Below are positions 32,451 through 43,009 of a stretch of DNA of 64,000 nt, in pieces; the stretch's first letter is position 1; each line of letters begins with the position of its first letter. Source of the DNA: Glandiceps talaboti (taxonomy: Eukaryota > Hemichordata > Enteropneusta > Spengelidae). Position numbers and translations under genes: made by a program. Where the stretch lies: contig NC_135549.1 of the NCBI RefSeq assembly GCF_964340395.1, positions 23,741,342-23,805,341 of the forward strand, given 5' to 3'. The notes under the pieces were generated by a model. That model was given only the letters and a program-made list of their open reading frames with translations. It was not told where the DNA came from and did not search any database.

Positions 32451-35400
32451 AAAGATTCGGTTTACTTCATCGTACATTGTTACAGTTGTAGTATACATTC
32501 TCTTAGTGTTCTCAGTACACATGTATCATGAAAAGTTGAGAACAACACGTCTACGTATGTAATACAGCAGGTCGACGTCAACATGTGCGCTCGTACTAGA
32601 AGTACCTGACTGACTGATTGGAAATACCTTTACCCGTTGCACATGGATCGTACGCGGCTGAAGTCGCGGTTGTTTGAAAAAACAGATATTATCACACGTA
32701 AATTAACAGTTTTGAGATCTTATATAGTGTTTGAGCGATCAATTTCGTAGGTAATAAGAACGTGTATTTGACGCCGAAACACGTCGTAATGGATGTCAAA
32801 GGTCACGCCTGTCAGCAGACTCGGCCAAAAAAAAAAAGTTGAGAAGAAAAAAAAAAGTTTTAAAAAAATAAAAAAAATAAAAAAAATAAAATAAAATGAC
32901 TTTAAAAAAATATATATTTTGACTTTCAATTATATATAATCCTTAAAAATTCTGGTTTGACAAAAAATAAAACAATATTCTCAAATAAATGAAAACTTAT
33001 TTCAATTTAAATAATGTGAACATGGAATAAAAGTAAATAAACGGTTAAAATTAGTTTGTAAGTACGAAAAATATAAAATACTATACAAGCTAAAATAAAA
33101 AAAATACTTTTGGCCTGAACGGCTTTCCATACACTTCACCAGTGGTATTCTCTAAAAGCTCAGAAAACTAGTAAGGATAACACACAAACTGTCAACATAA
33201 CATAGATCCTCTTATCATTTCTAAATCAACCAGGTAGGAGTTACGATGAAACACAACGGTGGTTTCGAAATGGCAGTTACACTACATGTGAACAGTTCAG
33301 TTATGATTGACTACCTGCCGTATCGTGATAGCTTTCTCAAATGTACATATGTACATACAAAGACCAATGGAATTCACTTAACTTTATTACAGAGGGTAGC
33401 CCTGTTGGCCGAAGCGAATCTTCCGTTTGGCCTTCTGAGATGAACACCACCGCGCGAGCGCATTACTGACATATCTTTAACCTATCTCAAACTTCGCTAC
33501 ATTAACGTTAGTGGAATTTTAACCTCATGTCTATTACAAATCATGCCCATAATGGAATATATTTCATACCAATGCCATGTTTCTGTACATGAATGGGAAG
33601 AGATAAGATATTTCTAATTGTAGACTATTGATTCATCTTTCATTTCATTTTCAGAGTATATGCCCTATTAAGTAATAACTTATTAACAGCATAAATATTT
33701 ACTACTATATTCAATTAGAATGTTCATACGATTGGTAAGAAAGACAATACTCATTCTGAACGTCGTTATCTGATGTCAGTAAATGGATTCATAGGACCTA
33801 ATCAACAGTACAGTCATTTTCGGAAAACAGCGGCTGCTGCTTTATATTCAAATAGAACACTTGTTATGCCATACTTCTTTGCACAGATAGTATATCAAGA
33901 AAACGTAAGCAGCTGGCGAATGAAATTGGAGGATACATTTGATATAGACAAACTGAAGGAAATCCTCGATCTTGCTACTGTGGATGAATATAATCGTGAC
34001 TGTGACCATAAACTTGAAGTTGTCTTAACTTCTGGAACTGAATATCAACCGAAATGGAGCGGTATGCTGGAAGAGCATCGCAGGGAATATTCAATTTCTT
34101 TCCCAACTAATCCAACGGACTACCAACCACTTGCTAATTTTACATCTGTACGCTGTCTTGGACTGTTCACTGCAGGGTTTTGGCATTCACCGCCTTACCC
34201 GAGTAAACTGCAAGAAGAAATGCTGGCAAAAGTTGACGACTATATTATCATGGCTTCGAAAATAAGGAAGACAGCTGATCAAATTGTACCGAAAATATGC
34301 AAGGGAAAACCATATGCTGCGATGCACTGGAGGAACAGAGTCAAAGAAGTGTAGGTAGACACAATCATCTGTATATTAGAATTATATAATATAGTTAGAT
34401 TTCATGTACAATTTCCTCGGGTGTAATGTTAAAATATGAGTAAAAACGTTTTAAATTACATTTACAGTGCCTTGATATGCAAAATCAACTTTTAGTTAAA
34501 ATTCACGTAGTGAAACTAACTGTAGATGTAATCATAATATTTACATTTATTATTTCTGTATAATTTGTCCTGATAATTAAAACAAAATCAAATATACACT
34601 ATTCTTCAATACATAGAACAAATTTGTATTTAGTTATACTCCAATGAGTCGTTTCTCTGAAAGGTTATATTTCGCATCTAATAAATAATGATTGATTAAA
34701 AGATGAGAAGAAAACTTTCATTTCGTTTCGACCACAGACAATATGAAAATCATTTCCTTTAAATGAACATAATTTTTTGTTTAAAATGTCGTCAAAAAGG
34801 TTTGAGGTCGTCACATTGTGTTCTTATTTGACTGTTTACATATACATTTGTGTTTTAATACGTTTTGTGACGATTTTATGTTTTTTGTTACTGTTTTTGT
34901 TGGATACATTTGGCATTCTTTGATATTCCAGTAATTACTTAATGAGGTTCGCCTCTTACAGCTTGAGCACATGCCATGTAAAGGACAATATTCCGTTTTG
35001 TGTGAGATTATTCAACATCACGCATGGCATATTGTTACTGGCTTGAACTTGGTATTGTTGGTATTGATCATAACTCAAGAGTAAACGCCCCTTTCTAAGC
35101 TGTCATGTCACACCACGCTTTACCACGATCGTATTAGGACGCAATCTGGGGAGAAAGACTCAAATAGAGACGCGGGAATTATTGTTTGGTTGAATAACAT
35201 ATGCTATTTTCCAGCTAAAGAAGTGGTTCAATCGAACTCTCTAATTTACTTGTAGCCGAGAACCAATGTTCAGAAGGGATAAATTTGAAAAGTTTATTGT
35301 CCAAACCAGTGTCTCTTATCCTAAGCCCCGTTCCAATCTGCATGTTTTGCTGATTAGAAATCCACTGGCTCCAACCCGTATACGTCATCAACATTAACAT

Positions 35401-37177
35401 TGTATTTGAATTAATGTCCACTCCGTAATACTAACATGGTTAACAAACAATTCCTTCACAACAAACACTCGTTTCTTTATTCTGAGAAATGCTTATAGAT
35501 ACAGTTAATCAGATTCAGCGTCATTCAAGAATATTCTTACTTAAAACAGCAACTGAAATCACTAGAGTCGACGTCGTAACGTATTACTTGTTGCAACACT
35601 CGCGACCTCTACTTAATAACATAAAAAACATGATCCGGCTTGTTTCTCATTGATCAATATGACCCCACACATGTCTTTTCGTTTGACTAGATACATGTTT
35701 GTTTACTTGAAACAAGACGTTTACAACTTTGATCCGTAACAATATATAACGACGGTGTTTTCACCCATTGACGCATTAAGTTGATATCATAAAATGTTAT
35801 GTAATCCTTCGAATTCCACTGTAATCGATATTTAAAATCCCAACATATAAAATGTTGATTGGGGGCTTTACTTACAACTAGCTAGGGTGTCCAGCTGTTA
35901 GATACTGATTGTTGGACTGACACAAGTTATTTGCCTAGAAGTCGTTATGAGGTTGAAATACTGCATCTCGTGATGTGTCACAGTAAGCAGAATAACCAGT
36001 GACACCTATGTGTCGATCGAATTCTTACAAAGAAAACTTTTAATTCATATTTCACATGGATCAGTTCTCAACATGATTAAGCTAACCATGTCAGTTTAAA
36101 GCTTGTTATTCACAATATTCAATCTATATTAGACACAGTTCAATATTGGTCTGTTCTGTATCCATTTACAGTTGCACAACCCGTACTTGCTCGGAGGAGA
36201 GGCAAGCATACATGGGTGACTTAGGCAAGACTGGTATCGTGGCTGCAAAAGATATAGGAAAGTATATGATGGAAAGAAATCTCACATGCATCTATTTGGC
36301 GACTAAAGATGAGGTAAGATTGTAAAATAACCTTCAAAAGAAACGAAAATATATGTGTCATAATAAGTGTCAATGCTTAACAAAACACTAGATAGTCATG
36401 ACATTATTAAGAATAAAACGCAAGTGAAAAGTTATCCATAATTGAAACACGTGCACACAACCCATGTGCATACGGCCAGAATACTGCCACTGTAGCAGGT
36501 ACTTGTCCGGGGTACGTAATTACACATATCAGAGGTAATCTGAAACTGGATATCCAACTGACCACGATCAGATCCATTCGATTAATTAATTAATTAATTA
36601 ATTAATTAATTAATTAATTAATTAGCTAACATATTTCTTACTTATACGCTTCCTTTATCCACAGTCATTCCTTGAACTTTTGAAAGATGTTGGCATACCA
36701 ACTGTCGTGGGCACCGAAGATATCAAGGCACCAAAATTTCCAGATGTTGAGGAAATTAAGCATGACAACTACTTCTGGTCATTGGTAGAACAAGAAATTT
36801 GCATTCGTAAGTCAGTGGGCACTTCAAATCTAAAGTGAGGGGGAGAATGTGGTGTTTCGACACTTTCCCATTGTTGTTGATTTTACTTATTTGTGCTATG
36901 TATTAAAACGTAGGTAATAATAATTCCAAACCGAAAATATTCACATATTTTGAACAGACTATTGTGTAGACAAATGTGTGCCTGAAAGTCATAGACAGAA
37001 ATCTGGAAATAACATATTTTATTTTTATTTTCAAATACAGGTTCGGCAATCTTTATATCCTGGCAGCATTCAAACTGGAGTGGTACCGTTCGACGATTCA
37101 GAAAAACTAGTGGAGCTGAAAGCGAATACTTGTACAAGATTATTTCATGGAAAGCTGGTGGCGTCACTCTTAAGTAG
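20235..37177 (+). CDS. O-fucosyltransferase-like copy 3 (intact, five exons, 476 aa)
   Basis: Exons are 20235-20612, 33719-34350, 36172-36313, 36665-36806 and 37041-37177, with GT-AG introns in phases 0, 2, 0, 1. Residues 1-8 are basic, 9-23 hydrophobic, then a Ser/Thr/Glu-rich stem to about 126: the layout of a type II Golgi enzyme with its catalytic part in the lumen. The stem holds two copies of a unit with EDRKEE, LLVTHNT and DGGQNP. Residues 149-179 (NGFIGPNQQ to NRTLVMPYF) and H329-x-R331 in MHWRNR match the GDP-fucose-binding layout of the O-fucosyltransferase superfamily. WSLVEQEICIR and SNWSGTVRRF (431-446) match its C-terminal motif. Acceptor unknown. Intron 1 is 13.1 kb against 1.8 kb in copy 2. 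The exact subfamily (POFUT1, POFUT2 or a separate invertebrate clade) is not certain. Confidence 0.78.
21220..21625. mobile_element. Diverged relative of the element at 11152-11809
   Basis: Bases 21240-21480 and the end near 21578 (CCCTTACGG, then TTTTAAATCTG) align loosely with the inner part and right end of the 11152-11809 element. The left end is not recognisable. Confidence 0.4.
21690..21745 (-). promoter_or_regulatory. Histone-3'-end-like stem-loop, degenerate
   Basis: On the minus strand, AGTCCTTTTCAGTACC (21725-21710) has the TTTC loop of the histone mRNA stem-loop but only four of six stem pairs. ATCACATCC follows. Flanking bases match the two better copies at 25917 and 55190. Confidence 0.4.
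21735..22135 (+). pseudogene. Remnant related to the open frame at 24707-25105
   Basis: Bases 22017-22135 read, with breaks, MPFYHFSQMMNQFVIVKL and end IDDN-stop. This aligns with the C-terminus of the minus-strand frame at 24707-25105 (IMNHFVVVQLKY ... LDDD-stop). The left part (21735-21960) is open but unrecognised. Function unknown. Confidence 0.4.
22203..25060. repeat. Tandem duplication, unit about 1.3 kb
   Basis: Unit 1 is 22203-23516 and unit 2 is 23517 to about 25060, near-identical by eye, each starting GTTTGATTCTATATC and each with a poly-C run (23100, 24423). Unit 2 has about 220 extra bases (24731-24950) that complete an open frame. More diverged partial units follow at 25092-25745 and 25746-25860, and others flank the long inverted-repeat element (27440-27529, 33132-33480). 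All lie in intron 1 of fucosyltransferase copy 3. Confidence 0.85.
24707..25105 (-). CDS. Open frame of unknown function inside the tandem repeat
   Basis: There are 132 codons from the first ATG. The reading has LVFPHDKLVRLY, LGRRFLSGVKAGEDMLLL and IMNHFVVVQLKYSLHLDDD-stop. A related C-terminus is found on the other strand at 22017-22135, and unit 1 of the repeat keeps the beginning and end but lacks about 220 bp between. This shows a formerly coding, multi-copy sequence, probably carried by a mobile element. I do not recognise the family. It sits antisense in an intron, so its own expression is doubtful. Confidence 0.35.
   Translation of the reverse strand: MIIPFCYFNSKLFMILVFPHDKLVRLYSSKGADLGRRFLSGVKAGEDMLLLSICVGMIFSTLCARLQYVMSNAQININYASSGTLCTQFILSGFKYSATFGTPGIPFLCHFAQIMNHFVVVQLKYSLHLDDD
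25905..25960 (+). promoter_or_regulatory. Histone-3'-end-like stem-loop
   Basis: GGCCATTTTCAGGGCC (25917-25932) is preceded by ACCAAAC and followed by ATCACTTCCTCCAAAAGG. This resembles the histone mRNA stem-loop (six-pair stem, TTTC loop, one A-G mismatch here) followed by a purine-rich downstream element. No histone coding region precedes it. Confidence 0.5.
25993..26083. repeat. (CAAA)n tetranucleotide array
   Basis: About 22 units are uninterrupted. It follows directly on the histone-like element. The LFVC reading on the minus strand is an artefact. Confidence 0.95.
26640..27330 (+). mobile_element. Penelope-like reverse transcriptase remnant
   Basis: Three frames must be used: WFRYHNDRFVIFTGTD at about 26910, where active elements have a YxDD motif; then FTYNYSTIEI and VLDVKIQLTP at about 27010-27110; then KSCHPKSVSKVVIKGETI at about 27150-27205. 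This order is that of Penelope-like RTs. The active-site Asp pair is lost. A short ORF tail runs to about 27330. Confidence 0.65.
31800..32350. repeat. Direct repeat, period about 336 bp, with X-box-like palindromes
   Basis: Two diverged units contain GTTACCATGGCAAC at 31940-31953 and 32276-32289. Between them is GTTTCCATGGAAAC at 32113-32126. These fit the RFX/X-box palindrome pattern. They lie inside the long inverted-repeat element. Confidence 0.6.
32417..32450. repeat. (TTG)n microsatellite
   Basis: About eleven TTG units lie within the long inverted-repeat element. Confidence 0.9.
36571..36625. repeat. (ATTA)n microsatellite in intron 3 of copy 3
   Basis: About thirteen units lie 40 bp upstream of exon 4. 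Confidence 0.95.
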
Positions 37178-37545
37178 CGGGGGGGGGGGCGCTAGGGAGA
37201 AATTACTTTGGTCACATTCTCTCATTTCTTCATGCTCTCAACAAATTTCATGGCCCACCGAAATGAACCCAAGAATTTTTGTAGCCTCTCCCAAATTTAC
37301 ACATTTAGTATGTGTAATTATATGTCTCTCCCCCAACCCACTTCCCGTATTCCGGAGGTGTACAGTATGATACACTACATTTGGTTCAAGTTATGAGCAA
37401 AATATTTCGTGTTCTCCTTTCAGATTATCAGAATTTTCATAACCCTTCCCCTTCGAACCCCCAATTTTTGTCATGTCCCCCATCTCTCCCAAGGCCTCCT
37501 ACCATAAATTCTGTCTGTTGCCTTAACTATTTAAATTTGACATGT

Positions 37546-37551
37546 AATAAA
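37546..37551 (+). terminator. Candidate polyadenylation signal of fucosyltransferase copy 3
   Basis: AATAAA lies about 370 bp after the stop codon, the first such hexamer in a suitable place. Confidence 0.45.
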
Positions 37552-39678
37552 GTATAATAGAAACAGCTGTGTTTATTGTGTCTGTGACCAATTTCCTGTT
37601 ATCCAGATATGCAAACATGTATCGACTTGCATATATATAATAACTTATTTGTGGCCTGAGGTATTGGCACTGGCTTCGTTTGGATACAATTGCAAGTGCA
37701 CAGTTTGGAAGGGAGGTGTCGATGTTGCCTTAATTCGTTTGGATACAAGTTTTGAGTGAAAAGTTTAGAAGAAACGACGACCGCACAAATTCGCAGCGTT
37801 GTCAATGCTCGCGTCTATAATTACACCAAAAACATGAATACAGAGAGAAAAATACTCGATAGACAATTATAATTACGGAATATCAATGGCAAGCCGAGTA
37901 GGCCAAAAAGAACATTTTGAATTTGAATTTTATTTTCCAAATGAAATGTTTTTTATTACTTTCCATATTAATTCTACGAAAGTTTTGTATTTTGGCTCTT
38001 TTATATATTTTTCCACTTTTAAATTATATTTTTGTTTCATATTTACTATTTACTTCCCGTATAACCCTCAGTTGTTGTCCAGAGTGCTTTCCGCTTGCTT
38101 GAAGGCCTCAATTGTATGGGTTTGGACATTTAACGTTTTGACTACCTTCGAAAATGAGTCAGCCATTATATCGAATGCATGAAACTGTTGAAATGTGTAG
38201 GCTAGCACAGTGGATAATGTGTGCATTTTACCAACCGTAAATTGCCGTAAGTGTGGTTCAAGCGGGGCGGGGGCTGGGAATAATCGTAGCAATCACATAC
38301 GAAAGGACAGCAAATACCATATAATAAATTGCAATCATAGACGTTCACAAACTAACGATTGACGTAGAACAAGGATACAAGCACGCAGCAGTTCCAGGCA
38401 AAAGTTCCACAAGCAGTTTATAATTCACGAAGTCTGCAAAATTCGACATTGAAAGTGCTCTAATCAGTTCAGCAACATTCAGTCTGGATTCAGGTTTTGT
38501 ACGCTATACACATACGGAAGGTAACAGTCACTGTATTCAGCACAAGTAACACTAGTAACACAGGACTGTTCACTCAAAGTTCACAATCAGAACGGAAAAT
38601 CCACAAAGTTACAGAAATACACAACCTTAAGTTCTCCAGAGGTTTCATTCATCATATTCCGGCATTTCCACCACTCTATCACCATTCTGCAGGCTGGTTC
38701 ATCACATTTCTAACTTCTCACTTAACTCGGCAGCCATTTTGAGTTACTATACCGTCCACATGTTTCACCAAACTTCTCACTAATTCTTAGTCAGTGTTCA
38801 CTCTAGGCTGAAGCTATACGCTTAATGCCAACATTTTCATAGAGGCACTCGGAAGACAATTCCTGTAAACAGAAAAAGTATGGCGAACATGAATAATACA
38901 TGTATTTTCTTCAAGTTCACTCTAGCTTCAGATACAACAGAGTTCAAGATGTTACCAGGCTCCATCTGCTTACAGTCTCATAAATACCTTGAACAGTTAA
39001 CGTTGTTGCAAACTTGAAATACTAGAAAGTGTTCAGGATAGAATTTAGAGAGCAACCTAATTTCTTCATTCTTCCTTCCATTTTCCCGATGACTCTCTGC
39101 TCCTGTCCACCTCCACCTCGTGTGATCAATTGTAAGCATTATTTGTAGACCTTAAACGCCTAATTTTAAATCCTGGGTCAGTGCTCGACACTTCCCAATG
39201 TCTATCAAGCCAACATTTTCACATATATTCCCTGACACGCAACTGTTTTCGAAAATACAGTGACAAACCTTTCAAGGGTGTTCATAGTACCGTAGTCCAA
39301 CATTAGGAAAGAGGAAATTTGTAATACAATCTAAAACGGCATGCAGTTTCATATAGGCGTTTCATAAGCTCTGCGAGCGTGTTACACGGTCATCAACGTC
39401 ATCTACCGTACTGACCGTTATCGGAATCAGACCCGTATTTATATGCAGGTTAGGCCTTTAAAGGGCGAATTTTCAATCCCAGATCAGTGTCTTGACACTT
39501 CTCAAAGTGTATCAAGCCAATAAATTCTCAAATATAGTCCCCAGAATGCAGCTATTTTCAAAAATACAGTGACCGATTTCTTTCCTGTATATTCATAATA
39601 CCATGCATTAGAGATAAAGAATCTCTAATGCTTTCTTAAATGGCAGTTTCAAATAGGCATTGCATGAGCTCTGTAAAT
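37552..39678. other. Intergenic stretch without recognisable genes
   Basis: Short open frames near 37886-38182 and 38500-38742 show no family motif. An imperfect direct repeat of about 270 bp is present (39170-39300 against 39440-39600, both with AATACAGTGAC). Otherwise I see nothing in it. Confidence 0.5.
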
Positions 39679-39681
39679 TTT

Positions 39682-40019
39682 GGTTACCCAGACTCTCTGG
39701 GGGCTCTGCCTATGACACCACCCCAAACGTGAGTCTGGGGAAACCAACTATCCCGCGCAGGAAGTAGCCTCTGGAGCAGTGCATCATGGGGATTACTTCA
39801 CCTCTAACATTGGAGACTGAACGATTTGGGTACCGTCGCTACAGATTATCACTTCTGATATATATTAATTACAAAAAACAAGTCTCGTAATCCCATTTTT
39901 ATGCTTGGAAGAAATGTATTGTGTGACTTCGGTCGTGGGATAGTTGAAACGTGGTTTCCCCAGACTTTCGTCTGGGTGGTCTGATAGAAGACCCCCCAGC
40001 GGTAAGAGTCTGGGTAACC
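39682..40019. mobile_element. MITE-like inverted-repeat element, 338 bp
   Basis: It starts GGTTACCCAGACTC and ends with the inverse AGAGTCTGGGTAACC. A second inner inverted pair is GAGTCTGGGGAAACCA (near 39731) and GTGGTTTCCCCAGAC (near 39951). It has no coding sequence. I could not identify a target-site duplication. Confidence 0.65.
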
Positions 40020-40290
40020 GAGATTATACTAGAGCTCTGTGAGCGTGTTACATGGTCAAAGTCATTTTGCATAATGAGAAGACTCCTATTTACATATATG
40101 CAGATTGTTAAGTGTTGACGTTTACATTCATATTCTAGCCTTGTAGAATACCTTTATCACACACCAAACCAGTTATGGGATATGTCTTCTAACTTTTTCT
40201 AAAAGCAAATCCAGCATACAATCTGATTAAAAGCCGATGTAGTGTACATAGTCGACGCGATTTTTATTATTTTTTAACATTTATTTCTTT

Positions 40291-40388
40291 GCTCTTACGT
40301 TTACTGTCGTTTCAGTTCTTTTGTGAGCGAGCGCCCATTGTAGGTAATGGATGCTTACAACAGAACAAACGACAGTAAACGTAAGAGC
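40291..40388. mobile_element. 98-bp miniature inverted-repeat element
   Basis: Perfect 22-bp terminal inverted repeats (40291-40312, 40367-40388, outer bases GCTCTTACG) flank 54 bp of unrelated sequence. Confidence 0.6.
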
Positions 40389-40439
40389 TAAATAGAAATA
40401 AGACTTTAATCAGTTTGATCAGCTATTTACATCGGTGAC

Positions 40440-40980
40440 CTCTTTAAGTACTTGCGTTGAATTATTAATATTTCTGTTATTACCCAAAACATGAGAAGGA
40501 AAATCAAAAAGAGTATGTAATATGGCGTCGGGGCGGCGTCATTATGTATGAAACAATCAACATATTGTGTGGCATCTAGGATAAAGAAATTACATATCAA
40601 ACTTCTTGGTTCTAGGAAGGCACAGTGTTCAACCTATCAGTCAGACAGCTTATTTAGAGAACAGCCCTGGTAGGTATTAGAGTGACACTATTCACAGTCC
40701 ATAACGAAATCGGAAAAGAAAACATGTGGCCAGGGGATTAATTTTAATCATAACTATACAGAGCCTGTGCAGCATGTGGCGTTTATGAAACTGAATTGAA
40801 TTATTCACCTAGTCTCCATTCACAAATAGTGGCCCCACGAGTTGTGTTGGTGGGAGGTTTGATATTGCTACCCTTTATCTTTGGAATGTTTAGTCTATGC
40901 ATATGTCTCAGATATCTTCTCTTCTCCCCCAAATAGTTCTAGAACTTATATGTTGAAGTACCACCACCCGTATCAAGTGC
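40440..40980. other. 3' flank of copy 3, paralogous to those of copies 1 and 2
   Basis: Bases 40520-40880 align with 1255-1500 and 11950-12190 (shared stretches such as AATCGGAAAAGA and GGGGATTAATT). All three genes therefore share a common 3' flank, pushed away from copy 3 by about 3.3 kb of other sequence. Confidence 0.6.
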
Positions 40981-41189
40981 TAACAGATCCAATGAAAATC
41001 ATAATTTGCATTTCATTTTAATGTTTTGCGCTACAACACTAACTACCCTATTGGAGTCACATACTTCCCCAAAGATTAACAAAAAAGACTGATTATGGCA
41101 ACGCTAGACAATAATTTTATTATTTGTACCGAAATCTGAAGAATAGTTTATGTTTTTACCAAATTCATGCCAATATTATTGTCACTATA

Positions 41190-41421
<232 letters not shown>

Positions 41422-41730
41422 GCCATACATAGTCCTTAACTATGTGTCAGTTTGTGACTGGAAATCCCTACACATGTCTAGGTATTTAATTGGGAATTGT
41501 ACTCGGGTGGACGTTCTATGGGCAGCACATGGCACACCCCGTTTGAAAATATTGGCAGTAACCCCCCCCCCCCTCGCCCTCACATACACACGCGCGCGGG
41601 CTTGGGGTAGGGTAAATATTGATTAAAACGCCGAAAAATATTAAATATTGATCAAAAGTTTTTTTTTAACACTGATAACTGCTGTGTTTTGTTATTCTAA
41701 TTTTTCTAGTATTAAAATCCGTTGTAACGA

Positions 41731-41832
41731 GATAGACTGTAAGATACGTCGTGATGTTTCGCCCTCACCGGCCTCCTAGCTCTGTAGGGGTTGGCCGATG
41801 TGTGAGGGCGCCCCATCACGGCGTACCTTATA
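41731..41832. repeat. About 100-bp imperfect hairpin
   Basis: Left arm TACGTCGTGATG then CGCCCTCAC and GGCC; right arm TGGCC, GTGAGGGCG and CATCACGGCGTA. The ends TAAG and CTTA also pair. The sequence is GC-rich in an AT-rich setting. Either a MITE or a structured RNA template. Confidence 0.6.
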
Positions 41833-41880
41833 ATTATGTCGCAATGAGCTATAACTATTCAGAACTGCAACATAGTGCAA

Positions 41881-41912
41881 CCATGGAAGTATAGTGGTTT
41901 ATACTTCCATGG
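41881..41912. repeat. Perfect 13-bp-stem hairpin
   Basis: CCATGGAAGTATA and its inverse complement are separated by six bases. Confidence 0.7.
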
Positions 41913-42344
41913 TGGAACGGACAAGCAGGTTGTGCAGTACTCTTAAATCTAATGAGAGGTTGGCCACCTGGAAGCGATCGATAGACCATCACTTGTATTG
42001 AATCGATTACAGTATAGCACAATCAATTTTCAATGAATTGTACTTCTAGACCATAACTTTGATTACTGGACGTTGGCCTATACTATTATTTAGCCTGAAA
42101 TCCATGCGGATTGAGATTTGTGATTGGAAAGCAAAATTTAAAATCCCACTCCGCATGGATTCCAGGCTTGTTTTAAATAGCGTGCCGTTGAGTAATTTTT
42201 CAATTTCCGACGTTTTCACCTGTGAATTTAAATTTGTCAGTTTATTGTCAAAGTCCAAAACTGAAAATGTGGAAAAATACAAAACTGAAGATCGAAACAA
42301 AGCGAAAATGTCGGAAATTCAAAATCAATCTGATCCACCTTGGT

Positions 42345-42450
42345 GGAAATTATTTTCATCGTCACATGGAAATGTTTTCACCGCGGTAGAAAAGTATTCA
42401 CTGCGGGGAAATGCTTTCTCTGCAGTGGAAAATTTCCACAGCGGCGAATA
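42345..42450. repeat. Degenerate minisatellite with GCGG/CTGCAGT cores
   Basis: There are four diverged units of about 27 bp of the type TGGAAATGTTTTCACCGCGG. The longer open frame across it (42059-42526) shows no family motif and follows the repeat. Confidence 0.5.
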
Positions 42451-43009
42451 TTATTTCGTGTTGATTTTGAATTTCCCGACATTTTTCATTTTTTCAATTC
42501 AATTTAGTTTTGTATTTTACAGGTGAAAACGTTGATCATGAGAGTGTTTCGAAAAGGTCAAAATCAAGAGAAAAGTGAGAACATTGAACACATTGAGGCA
42601 AGCCACGTTGCTTGAACTGTGGAAATATATAAAATATGTGCTTTGTATGATCAAGACGTAACGTAAACGGTCACGGTGTAACCACAAAATAGTAATGTAT
42701 TATATATATCAGATAGCATAGGCCGTGCTTGGAACTTTGGCTGTATATCGCCCACTTCCATGGCTTCGTGTTTTTCGTCACTCACATTATCTTACACGTG
42801 TTTTCACTGTAGAAACGAGTTTTGCAGACCCTGAGAACCTAAGTGTGCGCAAAGCCTCTACCGTGGAGAAACTCCGTGGAGTGCATTGAGAACGGGAAGG
42901 CGTAAAACAGAGTATTTTATTGCGCCTAGGGGGTCTTTAATCGCATCATTTGCACGCTTAAGGAGTCAAACTCAGAAGAGGCATTTTGGTCCAGTAGCTA
43001 GTAGTTCAG

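Larger units (their letters stand above)
27530..33131. mobile_element. 5.6-kb element with 0.5-0.6-kb terminal inverted repeats
   Basis: The left arm (27530-28125) and right arm (32617-33131) are inverse complements over most of their length and start TATGGAAAGCCGTTCAGGCC. CACTTC directly flanks both ends (27524-27529 and 33132-33137). Joining the flanks at one CACTTC restores the local repeat sequence (compare 25340-25370). The left arm has an extra 12-bp-stem hairpin (27866-27898). The interior shows no coding sequence I can support, only direct repeats. Long arms and a 6-bp duplication recall Polinton/Maverick-type elements, but the terminal bases differ from the usual AG, so the class is open. 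It is non-autonomous. Confidence 0.8.

Noticed and set aside
37886-38182. 98-codon open frame after copy 3
   Set aside because: It is low-complexity, Phe/Tyr-rich reading of an AT-rich region without splice or family support.
42059-42526. 155-codon open frame upstream of the fused gene
   Set aside because: It covers an inverted repeat and a minisatellite, and no family motif or splice context was seen.
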